Part shown: in pieces, positions 24,902-33,699 of the stretch
Layout: every line of letters starts with the position of its first letter
Position numbering within the stretch: position 1 is the first letter of the stretch
Origin: Acidobacteriota bacterium
GTDB taxonomy: Bacteria > Acidobacteriota > UBA6911 > RPQK01 > JACQSY01
Direction: 5' to 3'
Assembly: GCA_016211085.1 (NCBI GenBank)
Contig: JACQSY010000108.1
Span: 1 to 63,102 of the forward strand
Length of the DNA: 63,102 nt
The notes under the pieces: model-generated
Seen by the model: only the letters and a program-made list of their open reading frames with translations
Databases searched by the model: none
What the model was told of the DNA's origin: nothing
Made by a program: the position numbers and the translations under genes

Positions 24902-26056
24902 ATGCGAGTACTGATCACCAACAACCGACTGGCTCAGCGTACCGGAAGTGAGCTGTACGTTTGGGACCTCGCCACTCGACTGCTCGACCGGGGCCACACG
25001 CCCGTCGTTTATTCGCCAGAGTTGGGACCGCTGGCCATGGTCTTAAGAGAACGCACCGTTCCCGTCACGGAAGATCTCCGCACTATTTCGACCCGTCCCG
25101 ATATCATCCATGGCCAGCAGACGCATGAGATGATGACGGCGCTGCTCCATTTTCCCGCAGTGCCGGGCATCCGTTTTTGCCACGGTTGGGTGGATGAGCC
25201 CGTTTTGGAATTTCCGCGTATTCTTCGTTATGTCGCCGTGGATGAAACGACCCGAGACCGTTTGCTCTTCGAATGGGGAATACCGGAAAATAAAATCGAG
25301 GTAGTCCTCAATTTTGCGGATTTAATCAAGTTCAAAGCCGGCGACCCCTTGCCGCAGCGCCCCCGACGTGCGCTGGTGTTCAGCAACTACGGACGTCAGT
25401 ACCTATGGGCCGTGCGCGAGGCGTGCGCTCAAATGAACATCACGGTAGATGCAGTCGGTGGAACTGCCGCTGTGGCACAGCCCGAGTCGCTGCTGGGAAA
25501 ATATGATCTCGTGTTTGCAAGAGGAAGAAGTGCTATCGAGTCTCTGGCAATGGGGCGAGCGGTGGTGCTCTGTGATTCAGCCGGAGTAGGCCCCATGGTA
25601 ACGTCAGCCGAGTTTGACCGGCTGCGTGTTTTGAACTTTGGATGTCGTACATTTCGCGAGCCGTTAAGTCCTCAGGCAATTCTGCATGAGCTTTCGCGCT
25701 ACGACCCCACGGATGCTGCAGAGGTCTCACGCCGCATCCGCGCCGCTGCAGGCGCAGATGTTGCGGTTGAAACCATCATTGGACTTTACCAATGTGTCAT
25801 TTCCGAGCACCTCAATCAGGCCCGGCTTGGTGTGGAGCCGGAGTTCCGCGCCGTTTCTTTGTACCTAAAATCCCTGGAGGGTCGATTAAAAACCGCTCAG
25901 GGCGCCAAAGCGGCCCTGTACGTGTTCTTAAGATCTTTGTACCGTTGCTGCGGGCGGCTTCCAGGTCTCAGGCTCCTGGCTCGCTCCAAACGTGCGATGC
26001 TCCTTGCAAGGTATATCAAATGGAGGCTGCTGCGAATTACTGGATTGCCATCCTAG
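24902..26056 (+). CDS. Putative glycosyltransferase (GT4-like)
   Basis: The 384-residue product begins MRVLITNNRLAQRTGSELYV, with LATRLLDRGHTPVVYSPELG as in GT-B acceptor domains. The second half has ALVFSNYGRQYLWAVREAC and LVFARGRSAIESLAMGRAVVLCD, an acidic E before a glycine/alanine-rich helix as in GT4 donor sites. The usual KG-rich donor motif is missing, so the assignment is moderate. The ATG at 24902 matches the expected N-terminal strand better than TTG 24872. Its TAG stop overlaps the first bases of a second-family repeat. Confidence 0.7.
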   Translation: MRVLITNNRLAQRTGSELYVWDLATRLLDRGHTPVVYSPELGPLAMVLRERTVPVTEDLRTISTRPDIIHGQQTHEMMTALLHFPAVPGIRFCHGWVDEPVLEFPRILRYVAVDETTRDRLLFEWGIPENKIEVVLNFADLIKFKAGDPLPQRPRRALVFSNYGRQYLWAVREACAQMNITVDAVGGTAAVAQPESLLGKYDLVFARGRSAIESLAMGRAVVLCDSAGVGPMVTSAEFDRLRVLNFGCRTFREPLSPQAILHELSRYDPTDAAEVSRRIRAAAGADVAVETIIGLYQCVISEHLNQARLGVEPEFRAVSLYLKSLEGRLKTAQGAKAALYVFLRSLYRCCGRLPGLRLLARSKRAMLLARYIKWRLLRITGLPS

Positions 26057-26194
26057 GAGCCTGCGCGGCAGAACAGAGCCACGACCGTGAGGGAGTGGCC
26101 CTGGAGCCTTTGGCTGCGGGGCAGCTTGCTGACGCGCGCGGCTCCGACACTGTGAAGAGAAGATTACCCGGCACATGAATAATGTGAGGCTAGG
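26055..26194 (+). repeat. Second-family BIME-like repeat, copy 2
   Basis: This copy is closely similar to 23416-23558, starting aggagcctgcgcggcagaac and ending with gctgacgcgcgcggctcc in inverted orientation to the inner arm. It begins within the stop codon of the glycosyltransferase gene. Together with copy 1 it shows a second palindromic family placed at 3' ends of genes. Confidence 0.82.
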
Positions 26195-26285
26195 CTGAAT
26201 GCTGGGAAACGCTGTCATTCTGTAAGACCCTCAGGTTTTGTAAGAGAAGCCATCATTGGTCCCGCCTGCCGTCCGTTAATCATTG

Positions 26286-26315
26286 TTGACAGCTTCGCGA
26301 GCTTTGCTCTATAGC
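26286..26315 (+). promoter_or_regulatory. Possible sigma70-type promoter
   Basis: TTGACA (26286-26291) is followed after 18 bases by TATAGC (26310-26315). It lies in the roughly 280-base gap (26195-26478) between the second-family repeat and the DUF218-like gene, in the direction of that gene. No gene or other element is seen in the gap. The leader would be about 160 bases. Confidence 0.4.
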
Positions 26316-26478
26316 AGGCCGAGATCCGGCCTGACGTCTGAAAGGCTGCTCAATGATTCTGATTGCACCCCTCCTCCAATTCCGTTTCTCCCGAAGCTGA
26401 AGCATCGCGGATGCGGCCGCCTTTGCTTTTAATGAGGAAGTTTGTGACCCTCAATAAGGTTTTTCTGGTAGTCGAATC

Positions 26479-27156
26479 ATGAAGTTGTCCAAGGACTTCT
26501 TTTTCCGCAAAAGAGTGGTGACACGGACCACCTGGAAATTCCGTCTGCTTCTGCTGGCCCTTTTTGGCCTGGTTTTCGTTCTCCCTTACGAGTTCTGGCT
26601 GGTCCGCCTCGCCAACAGCCTGGTGCAGCAAGATCCGCTGGTAGGAAGCGATGCCATCCTGATGGAGAACTGGAACCTGCCTCAACTCTCCATCTTTTAC
26701 GAGACTGCGAGCTTGCAGAAGTCAGGGTATGCGACACGAGCCTTGATTCCAGAGTTTGTTGAAACGCGTCGAACCCTGCTGGCGGGTATCCGATTACCCA
26801 AGGATTTTGATTCGCTGATCCGTCTCTATTGTCGAGAAGCAGGCCTGGATCCCAAAAGCATTGAGAGAATCCCGGTCGAAGCCATTGATCCGATTACCTT
26901 GAATACAGCCCGGCAGCTCTCCGTGTCCCTGAAGGCACGCCGGGTCCGATCGATCATCATGGTAAGCTCGTTTTACCGCAGCAAGAGGTCGGCTCTGGCA
27001 TTCAAAAAATTTCTCGAGCCGGAAGGGATCAAAGTGATTTGCCATCCTGTGAATGAAGTCTTCTCCGTAGGTACCTGGTGGAAAACGAAGGATGGATGGA
27101 TCATGGTTCCGCTTGAGTTTGTAAAGTTGAATTATTACCGTTTGCTCTGGCTCTGA
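26479..27156 (+). CDS. Membrane-anchored DUF218 (YdcF/SanA/ElyC-like) protein
   Basis: The 225-residue product has one hydrophobic segment (about residues 20-38, FRLLLLALFGLVFVLPYEF) and a soluble domain resembling DUF218: DAILMENW near residue 58, DPITLNTARQLSVSLKAR, then IIMVSSFYRSKRSALAFKKF, the strand-helix after which members bind their substrate. Family members affect envelope and peptidoglycan/undecaprenyl phosphate metabolism, but the biochemical role is not settled. It ends about 107 bases before the oppositely oriented LpxD-like gene. Confidence 0.7.
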   Translation: MKLSKDFFFRKRVVTRTTWKFRLLLLALFGLVFVLPYEFWLVRLANSLVQQDPLVGSDAILMENWNLPQLSIFYETASLQKSGYATRALIPEFVETRRTLLAGIRLPKDFDSLIRLYCREAGLDPKSIERIPVEAIDPITLNTARQLSVSLKARRVRSIIMVSSFYRSKRSALAFKKFLEPEGIKVICHPVNEVFSVGTWWKTKDGWIMVPLEFVKLNYYRLLWL

Positions 27157-27263
27157 ATCAGGGCCCGCACCATCGTAGACCGCAAAGGCTCGCGTGGTTT
27201 GTATTGTGGGCGAAATCGGTTCTTGAGGTTGCAGCCTGGGCAGGCGCCTGCCGCGTATGCGCA

Positions 27264-28148
27264 TCACGTCCGAGTTGCCAGGCGCCTTAAGAATTCCCTG
27301 TGCTCCATGGCGAAATTCCCGCTGACCCGCTTTGCGGCTGCAACATCTCGCACTACTGTGGAGCCCAGGCTCACGTGTGCACGCGACCCCACGCGAATGT
27401 TGTTAGAGATCACTGCACCCGGGCCGATCCAAACCTCCTCGCCGATTGTGACGTTTCCGTTCACGACAGCACCATGCCCCAAGAACGTACGCTCTCCAAT
27501 CTGGACGTTGTGCGATACGAAGGCATGGCTCCCTATTCGTACTCCTTCTGCCAGCGTGGTTGACTGGTGAAATAGAGCGTCGGCGATAGAGGCATGTGAC
27601 AAAACGTGGACATTGTCCTTGACAACGATTCCTCCCGCATGGACCATGTCTAACACTCCATGGAGTAGCCGCGAACTTTGAAGTCCGGTGGAGCCCAGGA
27701 CAGCTCCGGCGCAGACCAGGACCGAAGCGCCTATGATGGTGCGCTCCAGGAGGGTGGCGTGGGGCTGAATGACGCTATGCGGGCCTATTCGAATGTTCTT
27801 TTCCGCCACATAAGCAGTCGGGTGCACCTGGGCGGTTTCGTGAACCTCGGTGGGAAAATCCAGCCAGTAAAATTGAAGCGCCGCCAAATAATTATGCAGC
27901 TCAATAAAAGTTTTTCTTGGAGTGTTGCTGACGGCCAGGCCACGGACGCTGTCGAGTTGCCGGCTAAGCTCGCGAGTGGTTACGACGCATCGAACTTGTG
28001 GTGTTTTTTTTAGAAGGGAAAGAAATCTCTGACTTTCGATAAACACCAGCATGTCCGGCCGTGGGTCCTCAATAAAACCCAGAGTGGCAAAGTCGCAGTC
28101 CCGCTGGATTTTCATGTCGAGAAACGTGAATTCGCTGAGCAGTCTCAT
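27264..28148 (-). CDS. LpxD-like hexapeptide-repeat acyltransferase
   Basis: The 294-residue product has a short N-terminal domain (about residues 1-100) and a left-handed beta-helix of hexapeptide repeats (IGPHSVIQPHATL, IGASVLVCAGAVLG, IGERTFLGHGAVVNG, IGEEVWIGPGAVISNN), like UDP-3-O-acylglucosamine N-acyltransferase. LpxD transfers an acyl group from ACP to a UDP-amino sugar in lipid A synthesis. The gene faces an acyl-AMP ligase from which it is divergently transcribed, suggesting a linked acylation step. It may be a second, glycan-specific copy rather than the housekeeping lpxD, as no other lpx gene is in the window. Confidence 0.8.
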   Translation of the reverse strand: MRLLSEFTFLDMKIQRDCDFATLGFIEDPRPDMLVFIESQRFLSLLKKTPQVRCVVTTRELSRQLDSVRGLAVSNTPRKTFIELHNYLAALQFYWLDFPTEVHETAQVHPTAYVAEKNIRIGPHSVIQPHATLLERTIIGASVLVCAGAVLGSTGLQSSRLLHGVLDMVHAGGIVVKDNVHVLSHASIADALFHQSTTLAEGVRIGSHAFVSHNVQIGERTFLGHGAVVNGNVTIGEEVWIGPGAVISNNIRVGSRAHVSLGSTVVRDVAAAKRVSGNFAMEHREFLRRLATRT

Positions 28149-28195
28149 CCGTACAGGTCTCCGCCACTGCAGTATGAGCTTGTTAAGAATTCAAA

Positions 28196-28219
28196 AATTA
28201 TCGTCGCCTTCTGATAATT
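28196..28219 (+). promoter_or_regulatory. Inverted repeat in divergent intergenic region (possible operator)
   Basis: AATTATC at 28196-28202 and its complement GATAATT at 28213-28219 are separated by ten bases. They lie in the 153-base gap between the divergent LpxD-like and acyl-AMP ligase genes, where a shared regulator could act. No other signal supports this. Confidence 0.25.
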
Positions 28220-28301
28220 ACATAAACGGCTGAATTGTTTTTACCATGCTATCCATCTGTAAAGAAAGCGCCTACTGCGAGAAATTAAGGAGAAAGCTGC
28301 A

Positions 28302-29810
28302 GTGAGGATTGTGGAATTAATCAAGCCCGGTCACTCCGTCGCCCTCACGTCCCCTTTGGGCGGTGCTTTGACCTTCGCGGCCTTGCGAAATCAAGTCCAT
28401 TACACCGTTGATTTTCTGAAGAGAATAGGCTTGGGCCGCGGCGAATGCGTCGCGCTTTCGCTTGGCAATGGGCCGCAAATGGCGGCGGCTTTGCTGGCTT
28501 TCTCTGAAACAGGCGTGGTCGCTCCCCTCAATCCGAACTATCGCGAGCAGGAGCTAAGGTTTTACCTCCAGGATTTAAGAGCGCGGGCTGTGGTGGTGGA
28601 GGCGAATACGAAATCACCAGTAATCACGGTCGCTCAGGAGTGCAATCTGCCGGTGCTTACCTTATCGACCGCACCCGGAAGCTCCGGACACTCCTTTACG
28701 TTGGAAAGCGCAGGCCCATTCTTACCTTCCGCCAATGAGGAGCCGGCTTACTCGGTGGACACGGCGCTCGCGCTGCACACTTCCGGGACCACGGCGCGCC
28801 CCAAGTTGGTGGCCTTATCTCATGACGCTCTCTGCCAGTCGGCGCAAAATATCATCTGTTCCCTCAGGTTGCAGCCGCATGACGTGTGTCTGAATATGAT
28901 GCCGCTGTTCCACGTTCATGGCCTGGTCGCCGGGATTCTGGCATCAATGGGCGCTGGCGCAACCACCTGCTGCGCTCCTGAGTTCAACGCCCATGGATTT
29001 CTAAGCTGGCTTAATACGTCAGGTGCAACCTGGTATACGGCCGTGCCCACCATGCACCAGACCATTCTTGCAAGGGTTAAGCGCAACGCACCGGAGACCA
29101 TTCATCATCATCTGCGTTTCATTCGCTCTTCATCTGCGCCGCTTGCGCAGTCGGTGTGGACGGAATTGGAAAACTTCTTTTCAGTGCCCCTCCTCAACGC
29201 GTACGGCATGACCGAAGCGGCCCATCAAATATCCAGCATTCCACTGCCGCCCGGCCAACGTAAGCTGGGAACGGTGGGTGTGAGCACCGGCCCCCGAATT
29301 GCAATCGCCGACGAAACCGGACGACACCTCGAGCCGGGTTGTTCTGGGGAAGTGGTCCTGCGCGGCGAGACCGTCACCCGTGGTTACAAGCACCCAACCG
29401 AAGCCAATTCCGCAGCTTTTTACGGCGATTGGTTTCGAACCGGCGACCAGGGCGTCATGGACCATGAAGGTTACCTGACGCTTACCGGCCGTCTAAAAGA
29501 GCTCATCAACTGTGGCGGAGAAAAAATCTCTCCCTACGAAGTGGAAGAGATTCTTTTGCAACATCAAGCGGTATCGGAAGCAGTCAGCTTCGCCATTCCC
29601 CACGTGCACCTGGGAGAAGTTGTGGGCGCGGCGGTGGTGCTGAACGAGGACAGTGGGGTGAGCGAGCCGGTGCTGCGCAGCTTTCTCTCCGAGCGTCTGG
29701 TTAGGTTCAAGGTTCCGCGCCGCGTGCTGGTGCTGGACGCGCTGCCGAAAGGCCCCACCGGAAAACTGCAGCGGATTGGTTTAGCACAGGCGCTGGGGCT
29801 CTCTCCTTGA
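28302..29810 (+). CDS. AMP-dependent acyl/aryl ligase (ANL superfamily)
   Basis: The 502-residue product is a full-length adenylate-forming enzyme. The P-loop LHTSGTTARPKLVALSH lies near residues 160-176, NAYGMTEAAHQ is motif A5, GDWFRTGDQGVMDHEGYLTLTGRLKELI carries the A7/A8 hinge, and PKGPTGKLQR near the end holds the A10 catalytic lysine. These enzymes activate a fatty or other carboxylic acid as acyl-AMP and pass it to CoA or ACP. The GTG start at 28302 has an AAGGAG motif. The neighbouring LpxD-like transferase suggests that the acyl group is placed on a sugar. Confidence 0.9.
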   Translation: MRIVELIKPGHSVALTSPLGGALTFAALRNQVHYTVDFLKRIGLGRGECVALSLGNGPQMAAALLAFSETGVVAPLNPNYREQELRFYLQDLRARAVVVEANTKSPVITVAQECNLPVLTLSTAPGSSGHSFTLESAGPFLPSANEEPAYSVDTALALHTSGTTARPKLVALSHDALCQSAQNIICSLRLQPHDVCLNMMPLFHVHGLVAGILASMGAGATTCCAPEFNAHGFLSWLNTSGATWYTAVPTMHQTILARVKRNAPETIHHHLRFIRSSSAPLAQSVWTELENFFSVPLLNAYGMTEAAHQISSIPLPPGQRKLGTVGVSTGPRIAIADETGRHLEPGCSGEVVLRGETVTRGYKHPTEANSAAFYGDWFRTGDQGVMDHEGYLTLTGRLKELINCGGEKISPYEVEEILLQHQAVSEAVSFAIPHVHLGEVVGAAVVLNEDSGVSEPVLRSFLSERLVRFKVPRRVLVLDALPKGPTGKLQRIGLAQALGLSP

Positions 29811-29903
29811 ACTTAAACGCTGAATCGATTCCCGTTGTTCGAGGCCGCTGAGGGTCCGCGAAAACAGGTTAAGTCTTCGATCGAATCACGGAATGTTCTT
29901 AAG

Positions 29904-30476
29904 ATGGATATGGGAAATCACCGCGGGCGACGTTTTGTGATTCTCGACCGCGACGGTACGCTGAACGTGGAGCGCAACTATCTCTCCGACCCTGCCGGCA
30001 TGGAATTGCTGCCGGGTGTTCTGGAAGGTCTGCGGCATTTACGGGCGCTGGGGTTGGGCCTGCTCGTGGTGACCAACCAGTCCGGGGTGGGACGGGGGTT
30101 TTTCGACCTGTCTCGACTGGACGCAATTCATGCTCGTCTCGAGGAGCTACTTGCGGCGGGCGGTGTACGCCTGGATGGCATTTACTGGTGTCCTCATAAG
30201 CCCGAAGACGATTGTCGCTGCCGAAAGCCCAAGAACGGTCTTTTGGTTCAGGCAGCGGAAGAACTCAACTTTGATCCGCGCCGCTGCTTTGTGGTGGGGG
30301 ACAAGCCTTGTGATATTGAAATGGGGCAGAACCTCGGCGCCGTTACCATCCTGGTGACCACCGGCTATGGCAGCCAGACATGGGAAAACCAGGCTACTCA
30401 GCCGGACTTTGTTGCGGCGGGGTTGGTTCAGGCAGCGCAGCTCATTGAGCATCTCTTAAAGCAGCAGAACGATTAG
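29904..30476 (+). CDS. gmhB: D-glycero-D-manno-heptose 1,7-bisphosphate phosphatase-like HAD protein
   Basis: The product of about 190 residues is a HAD phosphatase. Motif I is FVILDRDGTLNVE, motif II VVTNQSG, and the zinc-binding loop reads CPHKPEDDCRCRKP, the C-x-H...C-x-C arrangement diagnostic of GmhB and histidinol phosphatases. Motif IV is VVGDKPCDIEMGQ. GmhB removes the C7 phosphate of heptose bisphosphate on the way to ADP- or GDP-heptose. The start at ATG 29904 matches the usual family length; the open frame continues to TTG 29835. A GT9 domain at 9767-12808 could be the user of the heptose. gmhA and hldE are not in the window. Confidence 0.82.
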   Translation: MDMGNHRGRRFVILDRDGTLNVERNYLSDPAGMELLPGVLEGLRHLRALGLGLLVVTNQSGVGRGFFDLSRLDAIHARLEELLAAGGVRLDGIYWCPHKPEDDCRCRKPKNGLLVQAAEELNFDPRRCFVVGDKPCDIEMGQNLGAVTILVTTGYGSQTWENQATQPDFVAAGLVQAAQLIEHLLKQQND

Positions 30477-30558
30477 CGGGCGCTTGTAAAGGCGCTCACA
30501 CGTCAAAACCGGCTGCAACAATTTGCAGCTGTAGCAGGCCACTGACAGTAGAAGACTT

Positions 30559-32439
30559 GTGTTACCCCCTCTTTTAACTCGTGAGTTTTACCTCCTGGTC
30601 GCCGTGATGGGCTTGTGCACGTTCTGGAGGCCGTCAATCGGCCTGGCCCTTTTCGTTGCAACTCTCCCTGCTGTTTCTTATGTGTTTCAAAAACCAGTCT
30701 TGGATGTTTCAACAGCTCAGCTCATGGCGCTTGGCGTGGTGACAGGCGCCGCTTTCCATATCTGGAAGCATTCGAACGCATCTGAAGGGAAGCACGGATT
30801 TCCACGGTTGCCTTCCTTTGCTTGGATGCTGACGCTCCTTACGGCTTATGCCGTTGCGGGAAGCGCCCGCTTTGCGCCTTTACTGTCTCATTACCCCCGC
30901 CTCTTATGGGAAAACGTTTTGAGACTGGATCAGCTAAACCCTTTCGTCTTCATCGGGCGGACCGGATTGTGGATGGTTGCCGTGTGTCTGTATTTCGTGG
31001 TGCGCTGGCTGAACCGGGAGACTGGAGCCAGAGAGGTCCTCTTCCGCGGCCTCCTGGCCCAGGGCGTGGTATTTGTATTTATTTTTTTTGCAGATCTCTA
31101 CCGTTACTCAAAACCTTTTCCCGAGCATCTGTTCGAATTTCGCGGGATCAACAGGTCTGGATCTTTCGCGATATTCGATGACCATAATTCGTTTGCCGTT
31201 TTTTGGCTCCTGCACATTTGTCTCCTGTTTGGACTTTTCAGGAAGAGCCGCCCATGGATGGGGTGGGTCGCCGGTTGCCTGTTTCTTGTTTATTCCACCC
31301 TGCTGATCCTGTCCCTTTCCCTTTCCACCATGCTTGTGTATCTGGTTATGGCAGGCCTTGGCCTTGCCTTTTCTCTCAAACAGATTGTTCAGGGAATACG
31401 TGGCGCTGTTACAGGTCAAGTCCCCGGAAAGTTGTGGAAAGCATCAGTGGCTGGTGCTGTTTTGTTGGTGCTTCTGGTGGTTGCGCGTTACGGCAGTGTT
31501 GAGCCGATGCTGGACAGCGTCGGTGACCGGGTTGCCGTGGTCAGTCCCGGCAGGTTCGTGGAGTCGGTCTACCGTGAGCGATTCTTCCCATGGTTTGTCG
31601 GGTGGCAGATGTTTCGAGACTCGCCGTTCTTTGGGATTGGATTGGGACGATTTTATTTAATGTCGGCTGAATATTGGGAAAAAGCGCAAGCTCATCTCCG
31701 CACGGAAGGCTCCTTTTGGGCGCGCCATCGTCATGAGAATGCACACAACTTCTTTGTTCAGATGGGGGCTGAAACCGGCCTGGTGGGGCTCTCCTTTATT
31801 TTGGCCTTCCTGGTTTGGTCGCTTTGGCGATGCCGGTGGCGGGATCACACCTCGGCGGCTGCCGGGGTAGCGTTGATGGCGATGGCTTCGGTTTCGATGG
31901 CACAGCATCCCCTGTTGGTCTCGCCCCTCTTCCTGACATTTGCAGTTGTATGCGGCCTGGTGCCTGCTTCAGATCTTCTTCCGAAGCCGTGGAAGCAAGG
32001 GCGAGGCCGAAGATGGGCCTGGCTCGCCCTGGCGCTGCTGATTGTGCTGTACGCAACACACCTCTTTGCGGTCTGGGAGAAGATGCCGGCGCGATTTGAA
32101 TACGGCATCTATCAGAGTGAGAAGGAGGGTGACAAAGAGTTTCGTTGGATCTCGCAGATCGCGCTGATATGCAAGCCGTGGGATCAGTTGTCCACGAAGG
32201 GAGCCATGCAGCTTGATTTCAGGGCGCATAATCCAGACGTGGCGTCGAATGCCTTAACGGTGCGGATCGATCAAGAGGACTTTGGTTTAAGCGAACTGGT
32301 TCTTCGCAATAATGAGTGGCATTCAGTAAGAGTTGGCTTGGATACAGACGCGGTTCTGGTGCTGGAGTGCAGCCGCACCTGGACGCCGCCTGGGGAGTAT
32401 CGTCGCCTGGGAGTCGCCGTTTCCGGTATTCCCAGGTGA
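30559..32439 (+). CDS. O-antigen ligase-like membrane protein with C-terminal soluble domain
   Basis: The 626-residue product has about eleven membrane segments up to about residue 500 and Wzy_C features: FDDHNSFAVFWLL near residues 206-218 and the periplasmic HRHENAHNFFVQMGAETGLVGL, similar to the HxHN loop of ligases. The last 120 or so residues are soluble and look like a beta-sandwich (VASNALTVRIDQEDFG, WHSVRVGLDTDAVLVLEC), an addition not found in standard WaaL proteins. The GTG start is at 30559. It probably ligates or polymerises a glycan; the C-terminal part may bind it. The mannosyltransferase-like gene follows after 17 bases. Confidence 0.83.
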   Translation: MLPPLLTREFYLLVAVMGLCTFWRPSIGLALFVATLPAVSYVFQKPVLDVSTAQLMALGVVTGAAFHIWKHSNASEGKHGFPRLPSFAWMLTLLTAYAVAGSARFAPLLSHYPRLLWENVLRLDQLNPFVFIGRTGLWMVAVCLYFVVRWLNRETGAREVLFRGLLAQGVVFVFIFFADLYRYSKPFPEHLFEFRGINRSGSFAIFDDHNSFAVFWLLHICLLFGLFRKSRPWMGWVAGCLFLVYSTLLILSLSLSTMLVYLVMAGLGLAFSLKQIVQGIRGAVTGQVPGKLWKASVAGAVLLVLLVVARYGSVEPMLDSVGDRVAVVSPGRFVESVYRERFFPWFVGWQMFRDSPFFGIGLGRFYLMSAEYWEKAQAHLRTEGSFWARHRHENAHNFFVQMGAETGLVGLSFILAFLVWSLWRCRWRDHTSAAAGVALMAMASVSMAQHPLLVSPLFLTFAVVCGLVPASDLLPKPWKQGRGRRWAWLALALLIVLYATHLFAVWEKMPARFEYGIYQSEKEGDKEFRWISQIALICKPWDQLSTKGAMQLDFRAHNPDVASNALTVRIDQEDFGLSELVLRNNEWHSVRVGLDTDAVLVLECSRTWTPPGEYRRLGVAVSGIPR

Positions 32440-32456
32440 CATGCGTGATGTGAATA

Positions 32457-33614
32457 ATGTCTCGACTTCTTCAGATGCCGCTCCTGGGCTGGTGGTCGAG
32501 CCGGATCTTGCTGTTCCTGATTGCAGGACTGGGGCTGAAATATTTCGATCCTTTGAGGGTGACGGATTATTGGCGCGCCTTTCCTGAGAATGTTTGGCTT
32601 GACGGTTGGGCCCGTTGGGATTCGGGATGGTACTACACCATCTGGGAACGGGGGTATTTCCTCAGTGCCGAAGGTTTCTCCAATCTTAATTTCCCTCCAC
32701 TTTATCCTTTCGTTTCAGGGGTACTCTCCTGGGTATTGGCAGATTCCCTTAAGCCGGATCAAGCTTTTTATCTCGCCGGGATAACCGTATCCAACCTCTC
32801 CTTTATAGTCGCGCTGGTTCTTTTTCACGAATATGCTCGGCGCTGCCTGGATTGGCACTCTGCTGATCGATCGGTATGGCTCTTATGTTTTTTCCCTTTT
32901 TCGTTTTTTTTCGGAGCAGCATATTCGGAATCGCTTTATCTGGCTCTCGCATTGTGGAGTTTTCATCTCGCAGATGAGCAGCAATGGGGAAAGGCCTCTT
33001 TAGTTGCCAGCCTGGCTCCGTTGGCACGAATTCAGGGTGTGTTAGTCATTTTGGGAATTGCAGGCGAATATCTGAGGCGGCGTGAATATTCTTTTCGCGC
33101 CATACGGCTCGACATTTTTAAAATACCGTTGGCCTGCATTCCGTTCCTTGCCTTTCTGAGTTATGAGTGGGTCGTATTCGGTCCCATGGCTAATGTTGCT
33201 GCGCGCGAGCGCGGCTGGGGGCCTATTGGAGTCCCGAGAATCATCGGCCAGATCGAGCTGCTTGCTGCCAAGGCTGAACATCTTCAGGGTTCTCTGCTGG
33301 AGCCCGAGGTAGGGGGCGCATTCGCACTTGCAGCAAACGCAGCGATGGTAGTGCCGGCCTTCTTTCTCAGCCTCTACTCGCTGCATCGTTTCGGCGCCGG
33401 ACTGGGGTCTTTTGCATTGGGATCTGTTGTGATGGGCTTTTTCCTCAATGGGTTTGAATCGTTTGGACGGTATATGTGCGTCGTTTTTCCCCTGTTCATG
33501 AGTTTGGGAGCACTGTCAACCAGGCGAATCATTTTTCTTTTAGTACTGTTTCTTTTTGCGGCGGGTCTTTTTCTTCTTACGTTCTACTTTACACACTGGT
33601 ATCACGTCGTTTAG
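32457..33614 (+). CDS. PIG-V/Gpi18-like mannosyltransferase membrane protein
   Basis: The 385-residue product has about nine membrane segments and the early extracytoplasmic motif WLDGWARWDSGWYYTIWERGY (residues 47-66 region), which matches the RWD motif of PIG-V/GT-C lipid-sugar-dependent mannosyltransferases. PLYPF and FGAAYSESLYLALAL follow as in the family. GT-C enzymes use a polyprenyl-phosphate sugar and act outside the cytosolic membrane face. The ATG at 32457 is 17 bases after the ligase-like gene. Confidence 0.75.
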   Translation: MSRLLQMPLLGWWSSRILLFLIAGLGLKYFDPLRVTDYWRAFPENVWLDGWARWDSGWYYTIWERGYFLSAEGFSNLNFPPLYPFVSGVLSWVLADSLKPDQAFYLAGITVSNLSFIVALVLFHEYARRCLDWHSADRSVWLLCFFPFSFFFGAAYSESLYLALALWSFHLADEQQWGKASLVASLAPLARIQGVLVILGIAGEYLRRREYSFRAIRLDIFKIPLACIPFLAFLSYEWVVFGPMANVAARERGWGPIGVPRIIGQIELLAAKAEHLQGSLLEPEVGGAFALAANAAMVVPAFFLSLYSLHRFGAGLGSFALGSVVMGFFLNGFESFGRYMCVVFPLFMSLGALSTRRIIFLLVLFLFAAGLFLLTFYFTHWYHVV

Positions 33615-33699
33615 CAAGATTAGGAAATAGGGACAGCCCCTCGTTGACCAGATTCAGATGGGGTCCTTGTAAAAAAAATGTGAAGGAGGAGATTCCCGC

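Noticed and set aside
27239..27252. Perfect 14-base palindrome ggcaggcgcctgcc between convergent genes, as a terminator
   Set aside because: No T-rich tract follows on either strand, and GC-rich palindromes of this length can occur by chance at this base composition.
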